NCBI GenBank assembly: GCA_902594745.1 | Contig: CACJNF010000002.1 | Coordinates: forward strand, 115,043-179,042 | Origin: an uncultured Bacteroidota bacterium | Lineage (GTDB): Bacteria > Bacteroidota > Bacteroidia > Flavobacteriales > Flavobacteriaceae | Length of the DNA: 64,000 nt | Reading direction: 5' to 3' | Part shown: positions 26,094-34,299 of the stretch, piece after piece | How positions within the stretch are numbered: the first letter of the stretch is position 1 | Layout of the letters: each line of letters starts with the position of its first letter | The notes under the pieces: generated by a model | What the model was told of the DNA's origin: nothing | Seen by the model: the letters and a program-made list of their open reading frames with translations, nothing else | The model's database searches: none | Translations under genes and position numbers: made by a program

Positions 26094-26267
26094 TTATTTA
26101 TTCAGCATTTGTTTAAAATAACATCCAAAAGAAAGAATTGATGGAACCCAGAGCCCAACAAATAAACCTTCGTCTTTATATCCATAAAACCATAATGATA
26201 CAGATAAAACAAAAGAAACAAATGCGGCACCTATCAGGAATATATCAGATTTTTGAAAATATTTCAT
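26094..26267 (-). CDS. Small two-helix membrane protein, unknown
   Basis: 57-aa protein from the ATG at 26267 (MKYFQKSD), with helices near residues 8-25 and 36-50. A TTG seven codons upstream could also start it, but the ATG gives a normal N-terminus. The stop is one base before the next small membrane gene, so the pair is co-translated. No family is recognised. Confidence 0.6.
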   Translation of the reverse strand: MKYFQKSDIFLIGAAFVSFVLSVSLWFYGYKDEGLFVGLWVPSILSFGCYFKQMLNK

Positions 26268-26376
26268 ATATAATTTATTTGTATCCAAAATACATAAATA
26301 GAATTGAATTAAAAAAACTAATCATTAAGTTTTTTTAATATACTATTGTATTTACTTATTTTTAAAATAAAAACTT

Positions 26377-26691
26377 ATGATCGATTTGAGCTCAGAGGAA
26401 CTTATTGAAAAGCTAAAAAGTGATGATAAAGGATGTCTGCTAGATGTTAGATCAGAAGAAGAATTTGAAGAATCACATATTCCTAATGCTAAACTTTTAA
26501 ATATTCGAAATCCTCAATCATTTATGGATGGTATTGAAAGAATGGATAAATCTTTGAATTATTACGTTTATTGTCATTCTGGTGTAAGAAGTGTTCAGGC
26601 ATGTCAAATAATGAAGACATTTGGATACGAAAATTTATTCAACTTATTAGGTGGAATATCTGAGTGGAGAGGTGAAAAAAATAACTCTTAA
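26377..26691 (+). CDS. Rhodanese-like domain protein
   Basis: 104-aa single rhodanese domain, likely a cytoplasmic sulfurtransferase or persulfide carrier. The catalytic loop CHSGVRS, with the active cysteine near residue 68, follows a hydrophobic strand. The CDC25-like DVRSEEEFEESHIPNA motif is near residues 22-38 and the C-terminal LLGGISEW near 90. It is flanked by intergenic gaps and appears monocistronic. Confidence 0.92.
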   Translation: MIDLSSEELIEKLKSDDKGCLLDVRSEEEFEESHIPNAKLLNIRNPQSFMDGIERMDKSLNYYVYCHSGVRSVQACQIMKTFGYENLFNLLGGISEWRGEKNNS

Positions 26692-26745
26692 AAAAGTTAT
26701 AATAGAATTTATATAATAATTTTTCTCATCTCATACTATTTATTT

Positions 26746-26753
26746 TATATTTG
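26746..26753 (+). promoter_or_regulatory. Bacteroidota -7 box (TATATTTG) for the alanine symporter
   Basis: Exact TAnnTTTG match 58 bases upstream of the symporter ATG, in the only sizeable gap before it. No clear -33 element. Confidence 0.45.
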
Positions 26754-26811
26754 GGACTCGTCCAAATTGATTTGGCAATAAATTATTCAGAAATACAATA
26801 CATTAAAAATT

Positions 26812-28308
26812 ATGGTTACACAAGAAAAATTAGGGATTGATGAAAGAATAAATGAAGCTTTTCAACCAATTTCAAACTTTTGGGAGGGATTAATTCTTCA
26901 TGAGTTTTTTGGAACAGGTATTCCAACGATCATTTTTTTGCTAGTTGGAGGTGCAGCCTTCTTTACCTTATATTTTGGGTTCATTAATATTAGAGGTTTT
27001 GGCTTGTCGTTGAGAACTGTAATGGGTAAATATGATGGACTTGACAAGAAAAGAAAAGATAGTGGAGAGGTAAGTCATTTCCAAGCATTAGCTACAGCTG
27101 TATCAGGAACTGTTGGAAATGGAAATATTGCAGGAGTTGCAATGGCAATTGCTATTGGAGGTCCTGGTGCTACCTTTTGGATGATTTTGTGTGGACTACT
27201 TGGTATGTCATCTAAGTTTGTTGAATGTACACTTGGTGTAAAATATAGAGATGTTGGTTCAGATGGCACTGTATATGGTGGGCCAATGTACTATCTTTCA
27301 AAAGGTCTAAAAGAGCGTGGATTTGCTAAGTTGGGTAAAATACTTGCAGTAATTTTTGCTATACTTTGTATTGGTGCATCATTTGGAGGTGGAAATGCAG
27401 CTCAGTCTAATCAAGCTGCACTTCAAATGGTTAGTTTATTTGGTCTTAGTGGAGGATCTGCTAGAACAATTGTTGGAATTATAATGATGATTGTTGTTGG
27501 AATTATAATAATTGGAGGTATTAAAAGAATTGCTTCAGTTACTGAAAAAATAGTGCCTTTTATGGCAGGTATGTATGTAATAGCATGTTTATATATTATT
27601 TTTTCAAACTTATCATTTGTTGATGATGCATTTGCTATGATAGTTAATCAAGCTTTTGCACCTTCGGCCGCTGTAGGTGGTTTTATTGGAGTACTGGTGC
27701 AAGGTTTTAGAAGAGGTGCTTTTTCAAATGAGGCTGGTGCTGGATCTGCATCAATTGCTCACTCAGCTGTAATTACTAGCTATCCTGCTTCTGAAGGATT
27801 AGTTGCACTTCTTGAGCCATTTATAGACACTGTTGTTATTTGTACTATGACTGCTTTAGTAATAATTATCTTTAATGGTGATAACAGCTTATTTACATAT
27901 GGAAATCTTGTAGAAGGTTCATCTGCTGTTATGGTCAGAGGACAAGAACTTGAAGGTGCTGGTCTAACTTCAGCTGCATTTGCTGAATATATTTCTTTCT
28001 CTGGACCCTTTCTTGCAATTGCAGTAGTTCTTTTTGCTTTATCAACTATGATATCTTGGTCATACTATGGTCTGCAGTCTTGGATGTACGTTTTTGGTAA
28101 AGGAAAAATCTCTGATCTTACTTATAAAATATTATTCCTTGTATTTATTGTAATTGGTGCAGCAGGAGATATGTCATCTGTTTGGGCTTTTTCTGATGCT
28201 ATGATTCTTGCCCTAGTTTTTCCAAATATGATAGGGTTATTTATATTATTTCCAAAAGTTAAAGAGGAACTTGCTAAGTATGTTGCTGCAATAAATGGTA
28301 AAAATTAA
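26812..28308 (+). CDS. Sodium:alanine symporter (AGCS family)
   Basis: 498-aa inner-membrane transporter of the alanine/glycine:cation symporter family, with about 11 hydrophobic segments. Signatures include FQALATAVSGTVGNGNIAGVA near residues 90-110, the GGPMYYLSKG segment near 156, and EAGAGSASIAHSAV near 305. It probably imports alanine or glycine with sodium, as expected in a marine bacterium. The gene stands alone between a -7 box and the rpsU promoter. Confidence 0.93.
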   Translation: MVTQEKLGIDERINEAFQPISNFWEGLILHEFFGTGIPTIIFLLVGGAAFFTLYFGFINIRGFGLSLRTVMGKYDGLDKKRKDSGEVSHFQALATAVSGTVGNGNIAGVAMAIAIGGPGATFWMILCGLLGMSSKFVECTLGVKYRDVGSDGTVYGGPMYYLSKGLKERGFAKLGKILAVIFAILCIGASFGGGNAAQSNQAALQMVSLFGLSGGSARTIVGIIMMIVVGIIIIGGIKRIASVTEKIVPFMAGMYVIACLYIIFSNLSFVDDAFAMIVNQAFAPSAAVGGFIGVLVQGFRRGAFSNEAGAGSASIAHSAVITSYPASEGLVALLEPFIDTVVICTMTALVIIIFNGDNSLFTYGNLVEGSSAVMVRGQELEGAGLTSAAFAEYISFSGPFLAIAVVLFALSTMISWSYYGLQSWMYVFGKGKISDLTYKILFLVFIVIGAAGDMSSVWAFSDAMILALVFPNMIGLFILFPKVKEELAKYVAAINGKN

Positions 28309-28331
28309 TAAGCTTATTTAATACAATTAGT

Positions 28332-28339
28332 TATATTTG
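28332..28339 (+). promoter_or_regulatory. Bacteroidota -7 box (TATATTTG) for rpsU
   Basis: Exact TAnnTTTG match 19 bases before the rpsU ATG, within a 50-base gap. No clear -33 element is seen. Confidence 0.55.
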
Positions 28340-28358
28340 CCTGCGAAATTAATTTTAT

Positions 28359-28553
28359 ATGTTAATTATACCTATCAAAGACGGCGAAAACATTGACAAA
28401 GCTCTAAAAAGATTCAAACGTAAGTTTGATAAAACGGGTGTTATGAGATCTCTTAGAGAAAGAAAGCAATTTGTTAAGCCATCAGTTGAGCATAGAAGTA
28501 AAATTCTTAAAGCTCGTCATATTCAAAGACTTAAAGATCAAGAAAACCTCTAA
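28359..28553 (+). CDS. rpsU: 30S ribosomal protein S21
   Basis: 64-aa basic protein with the S21 pattern: IPIKDGENIDKALKRFKRKF, then the GVMRSLRERKQFVKPSVEHR segment. In Bacteroidota S21 and its neighbours take part in 30S anti-Shine-Dalgarno masking; that is family knowledge. It sits just before xerC, the normal order in Flavobacteriia. Confidence 0.96.
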   Translation: MLIIPIKDGENIDKALKRFKRKFDKTGVMRSLRERKQFVKPSVEHRSKILKARHIQRLKDQENL

Positions 28554-28595
28554 ATAATTCAATATTTTCTCTATACATCGTAATTTAGATGTGTA

Positions 28596-29483
28596 ATGCT
28601 TATTGAAAAGTTTATTGAATACCTCAGAGTAGAAAAAAATTACTCAATCCATACAGCTACCGCTTACAAGACTGACTTGAATAATTTCAATGATTTCTTA
28701 ATACAATCTGATACTAAAACTAAAATTGAAAATATCGATTATAAAGTAATTAGATCTTGGATTGTAAAAATGGTAAATGATAACATATCTAATCGTACAA
28801 TAAATAGAAAAGTATCAAGTTTAAAATCATTCTATAAATTTCTAATAAAAACAGATACTATTAAGTCTTCACCCTTGATTGCCCATTCACCTCTTAAACA
28901 ATCAAAAAAGATTCAGGTACCATTCTCAAAAGAAGAGATTAATGCTTTACTTGACAATGATTATTTTAATAAAGACTATAACGGAACTCTTAAAAAAACA
29001 ATAATTTTATTCTTTTATTTTACTGGTGTAAGAAGGATTGAGCTTATTACCCTAAAATCATCAAATGTTAACCTTGAATCATCTACGCTGAAAATTATAG
29101 GAAAAAGGAATAAGGAAAGGATAATTCCTATTCTTCCTAAGTTAAAGAAATCAATTATTTACTATCAAGAATTAAAATCTGAGAGTTTTAAAAATTTAGA
29201 CTTAGATCTTCTATTCTTATCAAAAGATGGAAAGCAGTTATCTGAGAAATTTGTTTATAGAACTGTAAACGAATATTTCAATCTTGTTTCACCTAAAGTT
29301 AAAAAAGCTCCACATGTTTTAAGGCATAGTTTTGCAACTCATTTAATCAATGAAGGAGCAGATATTAATTCTGTAAAAGAGCTACTAGGTCATGCAAGTT
29401 TATCTGCTACACAAGTCTATAGTCATACTAGCATGGAACGCATAAAAGAGGTCTTCCAGAACTCTCATCCTAGGGCTAAATAA
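28596..29483 (+). CDS. xerC: XerC-type tyrosine recombinase
   Basis: 295-aa site-specific recombinase with an N-terminal SAM-like core-binding domain (about 1-90) and a C-terminal catalytic domain. Catalytic residues visible are R146 in GVRRIEL, the lysine in the GKRNKERIIP turn, HxxR in HVLRHSFATH, the histidine in LGHASLSATQ and the tyrosine in VYSHTSM. Xer recombinases resolve chromosome dimers at dif. The length and the rpsU neighbour indicate a housekeeping Xer rather than a mobile-element integrase. Confidence 0.92.
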   Translation: MLIEKFIEYLRVEKNYSIHTATAYKTDLNNFNDFLIQSDTKTKIENIDYKVIRSWIVKMVNDNISNRTINRKVSSLKSFYKFLIKTDTIKSSPLIAHSPLKQSKKIQVPFSKEEINALLDNDYFNKDYNGTLKKTIILFFYFTGVRRIELITLKSSNVNLESSTLKIIGKRNKERIIPILPKLKKSIIYYQELKSESFKNLDLDLLFLSKDGKQLSEKFVYRTVNEYFNLVSPKVKKAPHVLRHSFATHLINEGADINSVKELLGHASLSATQVYSHTSMERIKEVFQNSHPRAK

Positions 29484-29507
29484 TATTTAAAAATTATTTC
29501 TTTTTAC

Positions 29508-29538
29508 TTTGTTGTAGGCAAAAAAAGCATTTATTTTG
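29508..29538 (+). promoter_or_regulatory. Promoter of the four-tRNA cluster
   Basis: TTTG at 29508-29511 and TATTTTG at 29532-29538 are separated by 20 bases, the spacing of Bacteroidota -33/-7 elements; the -7 box is one base shorter than the TAnnTTTG consensus. The tRNA array begins 17 bases downstream. An inverted repeat GCAAAA/TTTTGC overlaps it. Confidence 0.6.
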
Positions 29539-29555
29539 CAACTGTTTTATATCAA

Positions 29556-29629
29556 GCCGATATAGCTCAGCTGGCTAGAGCAGCTGATTTGTAATCAGCA
29601 GGTCGTGGGTTCGAGTCCCTCTATCGGCT
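29556..29629 (+). tRNA. tRNA-Thr (TGT)
   Basis: 74-base cloverleaf with acceptor arms GCCGATA/TATCGGC, T-arm GGGTTCGAGTCCC and anticodon loop TTTGTAA (anticodon TGT at 29590-29592), reading ACA. CCA is not encoded. It is the first of four tandem tRNAs. Confidence 0.96.
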
Positions 29630-29647
29630 CTTTGAAATTTTGAAATT

Positions 29648-29729
29648 GGGGAGATACTCAAGCGGTCAACGAGAGCAGTCTGTAAAACTGTTGGCTTCGC
29701 CTTCGTAGGTTCGAATCCTGCTCTCCCCA
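29648..29729 (+). tRNA. tRNA-Tyr (GTA)
   Basis: 82-base class II tRNA with long variable arm, acceptor GGGGAGA/TCTCCCC and anticodon loop CTGTAAA (GTA). The TTCGAATC T-loop is present and CCA is not encoded. Its synthetase gene tyrS is at the start of the window. Confidence 0.96.
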
Positions 29730-29737
29730 CATATTAA

Positions 29738-29810
29738 GCGGGAGTAGCTCAGTTGGTAGAGCGTCAGCCTTCCAAGCTGAATGTCGCGAGTTCGACCCTC
29801 GTCTCCCGCT
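29738..29810 (+). tRNA. tRNA-Gly (TCC)
   Basis: 73-base cloverleaf, acceptor GCGGGAG/CTCCCGC and anticodon loop CTTCCAA (TCC) reading GGA. Third member of the tandem array. Confidence 0.96.
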
Positions 29811-29819
29811 CTACTTTTT

Positions 29820-29891
29820 GCCGATATAGCTCAGGGGTAGAGCGTTTCCTTGGTAAGGAAAAGGTCCCGAGTTCAAATCTCGGTATTGGCT
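29820..29891 (+). tRNA. tRNA-Thr (GGT)
   Basis: 72-base cloverleaf, acceptor GCCGATA/TATTGGC with one G-T pair, and anticodon loop TTGGTAA (GGT) reading ACC. In most Flavobacteriia tuf follows directly; here a sugar transporter gene does. Confidence 0.96.
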
Positions 29892-29932
29892 CATCTTTTA
29901 AACCTGTCTTACCAATTAATATTTCATTTTTT

Positions 29933-29940
29933 TATATTTG
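29933..29940 (+). promoter_or_regulatory. Bacteroidota -7 box (TATATTTG) for the sugar porter
   Basis: Exact TAnnTTTG match ending three bases before the likely GTG start of the MFS gene. If used, the transcript would be nearly leaderless. The spacing is unusually short, so chance occurrence in AT-rich sequence remains possible. Confidence 0.4.
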
Positions 29941-29943
29941 AGT

Positions 29944-31260
29944 GTGAACAAATTAACAAAGTGGTCTTTAACTGCTGCTTTAGCAGGTTTTCTTTTTGGG
30001 TTTGATACAGTTGTAATATCAGGTGCTGACCAAAAACTTCAAGAGCTTTGGAATTCAACTGATATTTTTCATGGGAGTGTGGTAATGGCAATGGCTCTTT
30101 GGGGAACCGTGGTTGGTGCTATTTTTGGCGGTATACCAACTAGAAAAATAGGTAGAAAGAAAACTTTGCTTTGGATTGGAATTTTCTACACACTTTCTGC
30201 AATAGGTTCAGCATTAGCTAATGATCCAATCACCTTTGCTTTATTTAGATTCCTAGGAGGGGTAGGTGTTGGAATTTCTGGAATAGCAGCACCAGCTTAC
30301 ATATCAGAAATTGCTCCAGCAAAAAACAGAGGTAGACTAGTTGGCCTATATCAGTTTAACCTAGTAAGTGGAATATTAATTGCATTTCTATCAAACTACC
30401 TATTAACTGGAATTGGAGATAATGACTGGAGATATATGATGGGCGTTGAAGCAATACCTGCATTACTATATACTATACTTGTGCTATCAATACCTAAAAG
30501 TCCAAGATGGCTTTATCTAAATGGTCAACAAAAAGAAGCAGAAGATATCATAAGAGCTGCTTACTCACAAAGTGATGCTGATGACTTAATTATTGAGATT
30601 AAAAAAGATAATGATACAAGTTTAAAATCAGAATCAATATTTCAAAAAAAGTACAGTTTTATTTTAATGCTTGCTTTTTTAGTAGCAGCATTTAACCAGT
30701 TCTCAGGTATAAATGCATTTTTATATTACGCGCCCAGAATATTTGAAGCAGGTGGTTTAGGACAAAGTGCAGCCCTGTTAAATAGTGTTGGTATAGGTCT
30801 TACAAATGTTATTTTTACTTATGTAGGAATCTCATTAATTGATAAGTTAGGTAGAAGAAGTCTTATGTATATTGGGTCAATTGGATACATAGTTTCACTT
30901 ACACTAATAAGTCTTTCATTCATTTTAGAATGGGGTGGTGTCGTGCTTCCAATTTTTCTTTTTTTATTTATTGCATCTCATGCAATTGGACAGGGAGCTA
31001 TAATCTGGGTATATATATCAGAAATATTCCCTAACCATATTAGAAGTTATGGACAGTCTTTTGGAATTTCTACTCATTGGATTTTGGCAGCAATTATTCC
31101 ATCATTGATTCCATTCCTTTTTGGGTCCATAGGGCCTGGAATTGTATTTGGATTTTTTGCATTTATGATGGTATTACAACTAATGTTTACACATTTTATA
31201 ATGCCAGAGACTAAGGGTGTGTCTTTAGAAGATCTTAGTAAGAAATTAATTAAAAACTAA
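29944..31260 (+). CDS. MFS sugar porter (XylE/GLUT-like)
   Basis: About 438-aa major facilitator with 12 helices. Sugar-porter signatures include GFLFGFDTVVISG at the N-terminus, GRKKTLLW with its charged loop, PAYISEIAPAKNRGRLVGLYQ, and PETKGVSLEDL at the C-terminus. It probably imports glucose or a related hexose or pentose. I place the start at GTG 29944 (MNKLTKW), matching family N-termini, rather than at the TTG two codons upstream, which overlaps the -7 box. A sodium-coupled sugar transporter gene converges from the other strand eight bases away. Confidence 0.9.
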   Translation: MNKLTKWSLTAALAGFLFGFDTVVISGADQKLQELWNSTDIFHGSVVMAMALWGTVVGAIFGGIPTRKIGRKKTLLWIGIFYTLSAIGSALANDPITFALFRFLGGVGVGISGIAAPAYISEIAPAKNRGRLVGLYQFNLVSGILIAFLSNYLLTGIGDNDWRYMMGVEAIPALLYTILVLSIPKSPRWLYLNGQQKEAEDIIRAAYSQSDADDLIIEIKKDNDTSLKSESIFQKKYSFILMLAFLVAAFNQFSGINAFLYYAPRIFEAGGLGQSAALLNSVGIGLTNVIFTYVGISLIDKLGRRSLMYIGSIGYIVSLTLISLSFILEWGGVVLPIFLFLFIASHAIGQGAIIWVYISEIFPNHIRSYGQSFGISTHWILAAIIPSLIPFLFGSIGPGIVFGFFAFMMVLQLMFTHFIMPETKGVSLEDLSKKLIKN

Positions 31261-31268
31261 ATCTTATT

Positions 31269-32957
31269 TTACCAAAACATTGCGTATAAAAAGGCTGTTA
31301 TAAGTAAAACTCCAAATGCTGCAATGTTGAAAGTGCTATCTGTTGAGAATAATTTTTTTGTAAGTTTTATTCCTTTTGGATCGTCATTATTACCCTCCAA
31401 ATAACTGATTATTGCAATAACAGCAAGAGTAGCAATACAAGTATACCCCATTTGGTGCATAAATGGAAGATCTATAAAAATAGATGCATCACTCCATCCT
31501 TTTGGAGCAACCTTAAAATACATTGCAATAGGGATCGATAATATTGCTCCCCAAATTGCAGCGTTATTAGTTGCTTTTTTATAGAATAATCCCATTAAAA
31601 ATACTGCTAAAATTCCTGGGCTAACAACTCCTGTATATTCTTGAATAAAAATAAATACTTGACCAAGACCTTCAAGTTGAGGTGCAATTAATATTGCAAT
31701 TAGCAAGGCAACAACAACAGTTATTCTTCCAACAGTTACCATTTTAGCATCAGATGCGCTTTTATTGAAATGAGATTTATATATATCCATTGTGAAAATA
31801 GTTGAAGTTGAATTAAGCATTGAAGCTAAAGATGATACAATAGCTGCAGCTAGAGCTGCAAGAATCAAACCTTTAACTCCAGCGGGAATGAAATTCTTAA
31901 TTAACCATGGAGCGGCATTGTCATTTGCAAAGCTGCCGTCTGAATATATAAAACCTGGATCAACTGAAGCTGCAGTAAGCGCTCCTGTATCATCTAAATT
32001 CATTACATAAGCAATAATACCAGGTAAAACAACAATTACAGGAATAATCAATTTTAAAAATGCAGCAAAAGCAATACCTTTTTGACCTTCTGCTAAACTC
32101 TTCGCAGCCAAAGTTCTTTGAATAATATATTGGTTAAACCCCCAATAATAAAGGTTTGCAACCCACATTCCACCAATTAAAACTGCAATACCTGGAAGGT
32201 CGAACCATGCGTCTCTTCCGTTTGGGGTGATTATTTCACCTTTTGATAATATCATTGAAAATCTTTCAGGTGCCTTTTCAAATACATGCTTTAATCCATC
32301 AATAACTCCTCCGGAATCTGTTACATTGGTAAGTGCAAAATAAGTCATTAAAAGTCCTCCAAAAATTAAGATTACTACTTGAATTACATCTGTCCAAGCT
32401 ACTGAAGCAAGTCCTCCCCATAGAGAATATGCAAGTGCAAATAAACTTAATCCAATTATACTATTTAATATAATTGACCCATCACCAACACCTACAATTG
32501 TGTCTAGTGCTTTACCTCCTAGAAATAAAACTGTTGTAAGGTTAACAAACACAAAAAGTGCTATCCAAAATACAGCAAGTATAGTTTTTAAATTAGTGCT
32601 GAATCTTTTCTCAATAAACTCAGGTATAGTATAAAGCCCCTTTTCAATAAAGATTGGAAGAAAATATTTTCCAACAACTAATAATGTGATTGCAGCCATC
32701 CATTCATAAGATGCAATCGCTAACCCTAGAGCAAAACCTGATCCAGACATTCCAATAAATTGCTCAGCAGATATATTAGCTGCAATTAAAGAAGCACCTA
32801 CTGCCCACCATGGCAGAGACTTACTAGCTAAGAAATAATCTTCCGCATTTTTCTGTTTACCCTTTTTATCCCTTGAAACCCACAATCCTATAGATAAAAT
32901 TGTAACAGCATATAGACCAAAAATTAAATAGTCTATTAATTCAAAACTTCCGCTCAT
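31269..32957 (-). CDS. Sodium:solute symporter, SGLT-like
   Basis: 562-aa transporter of the SSS family, about 14 membrane segments. It has the sodium/sugar cotransporter pattern: LASKSLPWWAVGASLIAANISAEQFIGMSG near residues 43-72 (quoted here in outline), GGLASVAWTDVIQ near 180, and NQYIIQRTLAAKSLAEGQKG near 275. It most resembles sodium/glucose or sodium/galactose cotransporters. With the neighbouring MFS porter it suggests sugar uptake. The ATG at 32957 is preceded by a 249-base gap. Confidence 0.88.
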   Translation of the reverse strand: MSGSFELIDYLIFGLYAVTILSIGLWVSRDKKGKQKNAEDYFLASKSLPWWAVGASLIAANISAEQFIGMSGSGFALGLAIASYEWMAAITLLVVGKYFLPIFIEKGLYTIPEFIEKRFSTNLKTILAVFWIALFVFVNLTTVLFLGGKALDTIVGVGDGSIILNSIIGLSLFALAYSLWGGLASVAWTDVIQVVILIFGGLLMTYFALTNVTDSGGVIDGLKHVFEKAPERFSMILSKGEIITPNGRDAWFDLPGIAVLIGGMWVANLYYWGFNQYIIQRTLAAKSLAEGQKGIAFAAFLKLIIPVIVVLPGIIAYVMNLDDTGALTAASVDPGFIYSDGSFANDNAAPWLIKNFIPAGVKGLILAALAAAIVSSLASMLNSTSTIFTMDIYKSHFNKSASDAKMVTVGRITVVVALLIAILIAPQLEGLGQVFIFIQEYTGVVSPGILAVFLMGLFYKKATNNAAIWGAILSIPIAMYFKVAPKGWSDASIFIDLPFMHQMGYTCIATLAVIAIISYLEGNNDDPKGIKLTKKLFSTDSTFNIAAFGVLLITAFLYAMFW

Positions 32958-33205
32958 AAATAAATTTTTAAGTAATGTTTATTAAAAAGAGATGTTGATT
33001 CTTTTTAGATGTTTATAAAATTAGAATTTTTGTTTAATTTAAAAAATAATACGATAAAAGATTATTAAGGAAAGAGGTAAAAATAGTATAGCTATTAAGA
33101 TTGCTAAAAGGATATTGCTCAGTTTTATAATTATAATTTTGTTTATGGTGCTAATGTTTTTTATGCTGGGTATTTTTTAGTAATAAACTTTGTAAATTGT
33201 AAAAA

Positions 33206-33517
33206 ATGGATATTAAAGAAATTAAATCAGTTGAGGTAATGCCAGGATTTAAAGGTAGAATAATTCATGGCTCAGATTTTACATGGGTTTATTGGGAGAT
33301 AGAAAAAGGAGCAAGTCTACAAGAACATAATCATGTAAATGAACAATTAATGCATGTTATTGAAGGTGAGTTCGAATTCAGTATTCAAGGAAAAAAAAAT
33401 ATTTGTAAAAAAGGTTCAACATTTTTGATTCCATCAAACGTCCCTCATTCGGGAAAAGCAATAACTGATTGTATATTGATGGATGTTTTTTGTCCAAAAA
33501 GAGATGATTTAGGATGA
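33206..33517 (+). CDS. Cupin domain protein
   Basis: 103-aa single-domain cupin. The first metal motif is visible as EHNHVNEQLMHVIEGEFEF near residues 40-58, and the second as FLIPSNVPHSGKA near 77-89. Such small cupins may be sugar isomerases, dioxygenase-like enzymes or ligand sensors; the sequence does not tell which. Its stop overlaps the SDR start as ATGA, so the two probably act in one pathway. Confidence 0.87.
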   Translation: MDIKEIKSVEVMPGFKGRIIHGSDFTWVYWEIEKGASLQEHNHVNEQLMHVIEGEFEFSIQGKKNICKKGSTFLIPSNVPHSGKAITDCILMDVFCPKRDDLG

Positions 33518-34299
33518 AAATAGATTTAAGTGGAAAAAAAGCGCTAGTAGGTGGAAGTAGTAAGGGAATTGGTCTAGGAATTGCTAGACAGCTTGCAGGA
33601 TCTGGTGCAAGTGTTTGTTTAATGGCAAGGGATAAAAATAAGCTTGAAAAGATTATTAATGAACTTCCTAAAAACAATTATCAAGATCATGAATATTTAT
33701 TAGTTGATTTTTCAAACTTTGAAAAATTTAAATCTACCATAAATAACTATCTGTTAACTAATAGTATAGATATACTAGTAAATAATACTCAAGGACCTCC
33801 TGCAGGTAATTCATTATCTAAAGATATTGAATCATATCAAGAGGCTTTTGATTTATTATTTAAATGTGTTGTTTATACAACAACATTAGTTGTCCCTCAA
33901 ATGCAAAAAAATAAATGGGGTAGAATTATAAATGTTACATCAGTTTCAGTAAAGGAACCTCTTAATTATCTTGTTTTATCAAATAGTATTAGATCTGCAG
34001 TAGTTGCATGGGCAAAAAGTCTTTCAGTTGATATTGGTAAAGAAGGAATCACTATTAATTCTATTTTAACGGGTTACTTTGATACTGAAAGAATTAAAGA
34101 GTTAAACAAAGAGAAATCAAAATCTTTAAATATATCTGAGGATGAGGTTTTAGAAAAAATGAAATCTTTAGTTCCAGTTAACAGATTAGGAAAGATTGAT
34201 GAATACGGATATCTTGTTTCTTTCCTTAGCTCAGATAAAGCAGCATATATAAATGGTGCTTCAATACCAATTGATGGGGGTCTTTTAAAATCTTATTAA
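33514..34299 (+). CDS. SDR-family oxidoreductase with altered active site
   Basis: 261-aa short-chain dehydrogenase/reductase with the N-terminal cofactor motif GGSSKGIGLG near residues 13-22 and the NNTQGPP (NNAG-like) segment near 89. The catalytic serine region is VTSVSV near 142, but the usual YxxxK reads SNSIR (SxxxR), within LVLSNSIRSAV. A recognised SDR subgroup has this substitution, so the protein may be intact but act differently. It is coupled to the cupin gene, and its stop overlaps the stop of the opposite-strand SDR by two bases. Confidence 0.87.
   Translation: MKIDLSGKKALVGGSSKGIGLGIARQLAGSGASVCLMARDKNKLEKIINELPKNNYQDHEYLLVDFSNFEKFKSTINNYLLTNSIDILVNNTQGPPAGNSLSKDIESYQEAFDLLFKCVVYTTTLVVPQMQKNKWGRIINVTSVSVKEPLNYLVLSNSIRSAVVAWAKSLSVDIGKEGITINSILTGYFDTERIKELNKEKSKSLNISEDEVLEKMKSLVPVNRLGKIDEYGYLVSFLSSDKAAYINGASIPIDGGLLKSY

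Noticed and set aside
26676..26700. Inverted repeat ATAACT/AGTTAT at the rhodanese stop as a terminator
   Set aside because: The stem is six AT-rich pairs with no T tract after it, too weak to call.
28596..29483. Phage or island integrase
   Set aside because: The position after rpsU and the length are those of the housekeeping Xer recombinase in this group, and no element genes are nearby.
29820..29891. tRNA-Thr(GGT) as an attachment site for a 9-kb integrated element
   Set aside because: No integrase lies in the block, and no repeat of the tRNA 3' end was seen near the far boundary (38.7-38.9 kb). The block carries ordinary metabolic genes.
33039..33160. Hydrophobic reading frames on both strands in the gap upstream of the SGLT-like gene
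   Set aside because: The minus-strand frame resembles one membrane helix ending near 33039, but neither frame has an ATG, GTG or TTG at a sensible place, and AT-rich DNA easily encodes such stretches. Conservation would be needed.
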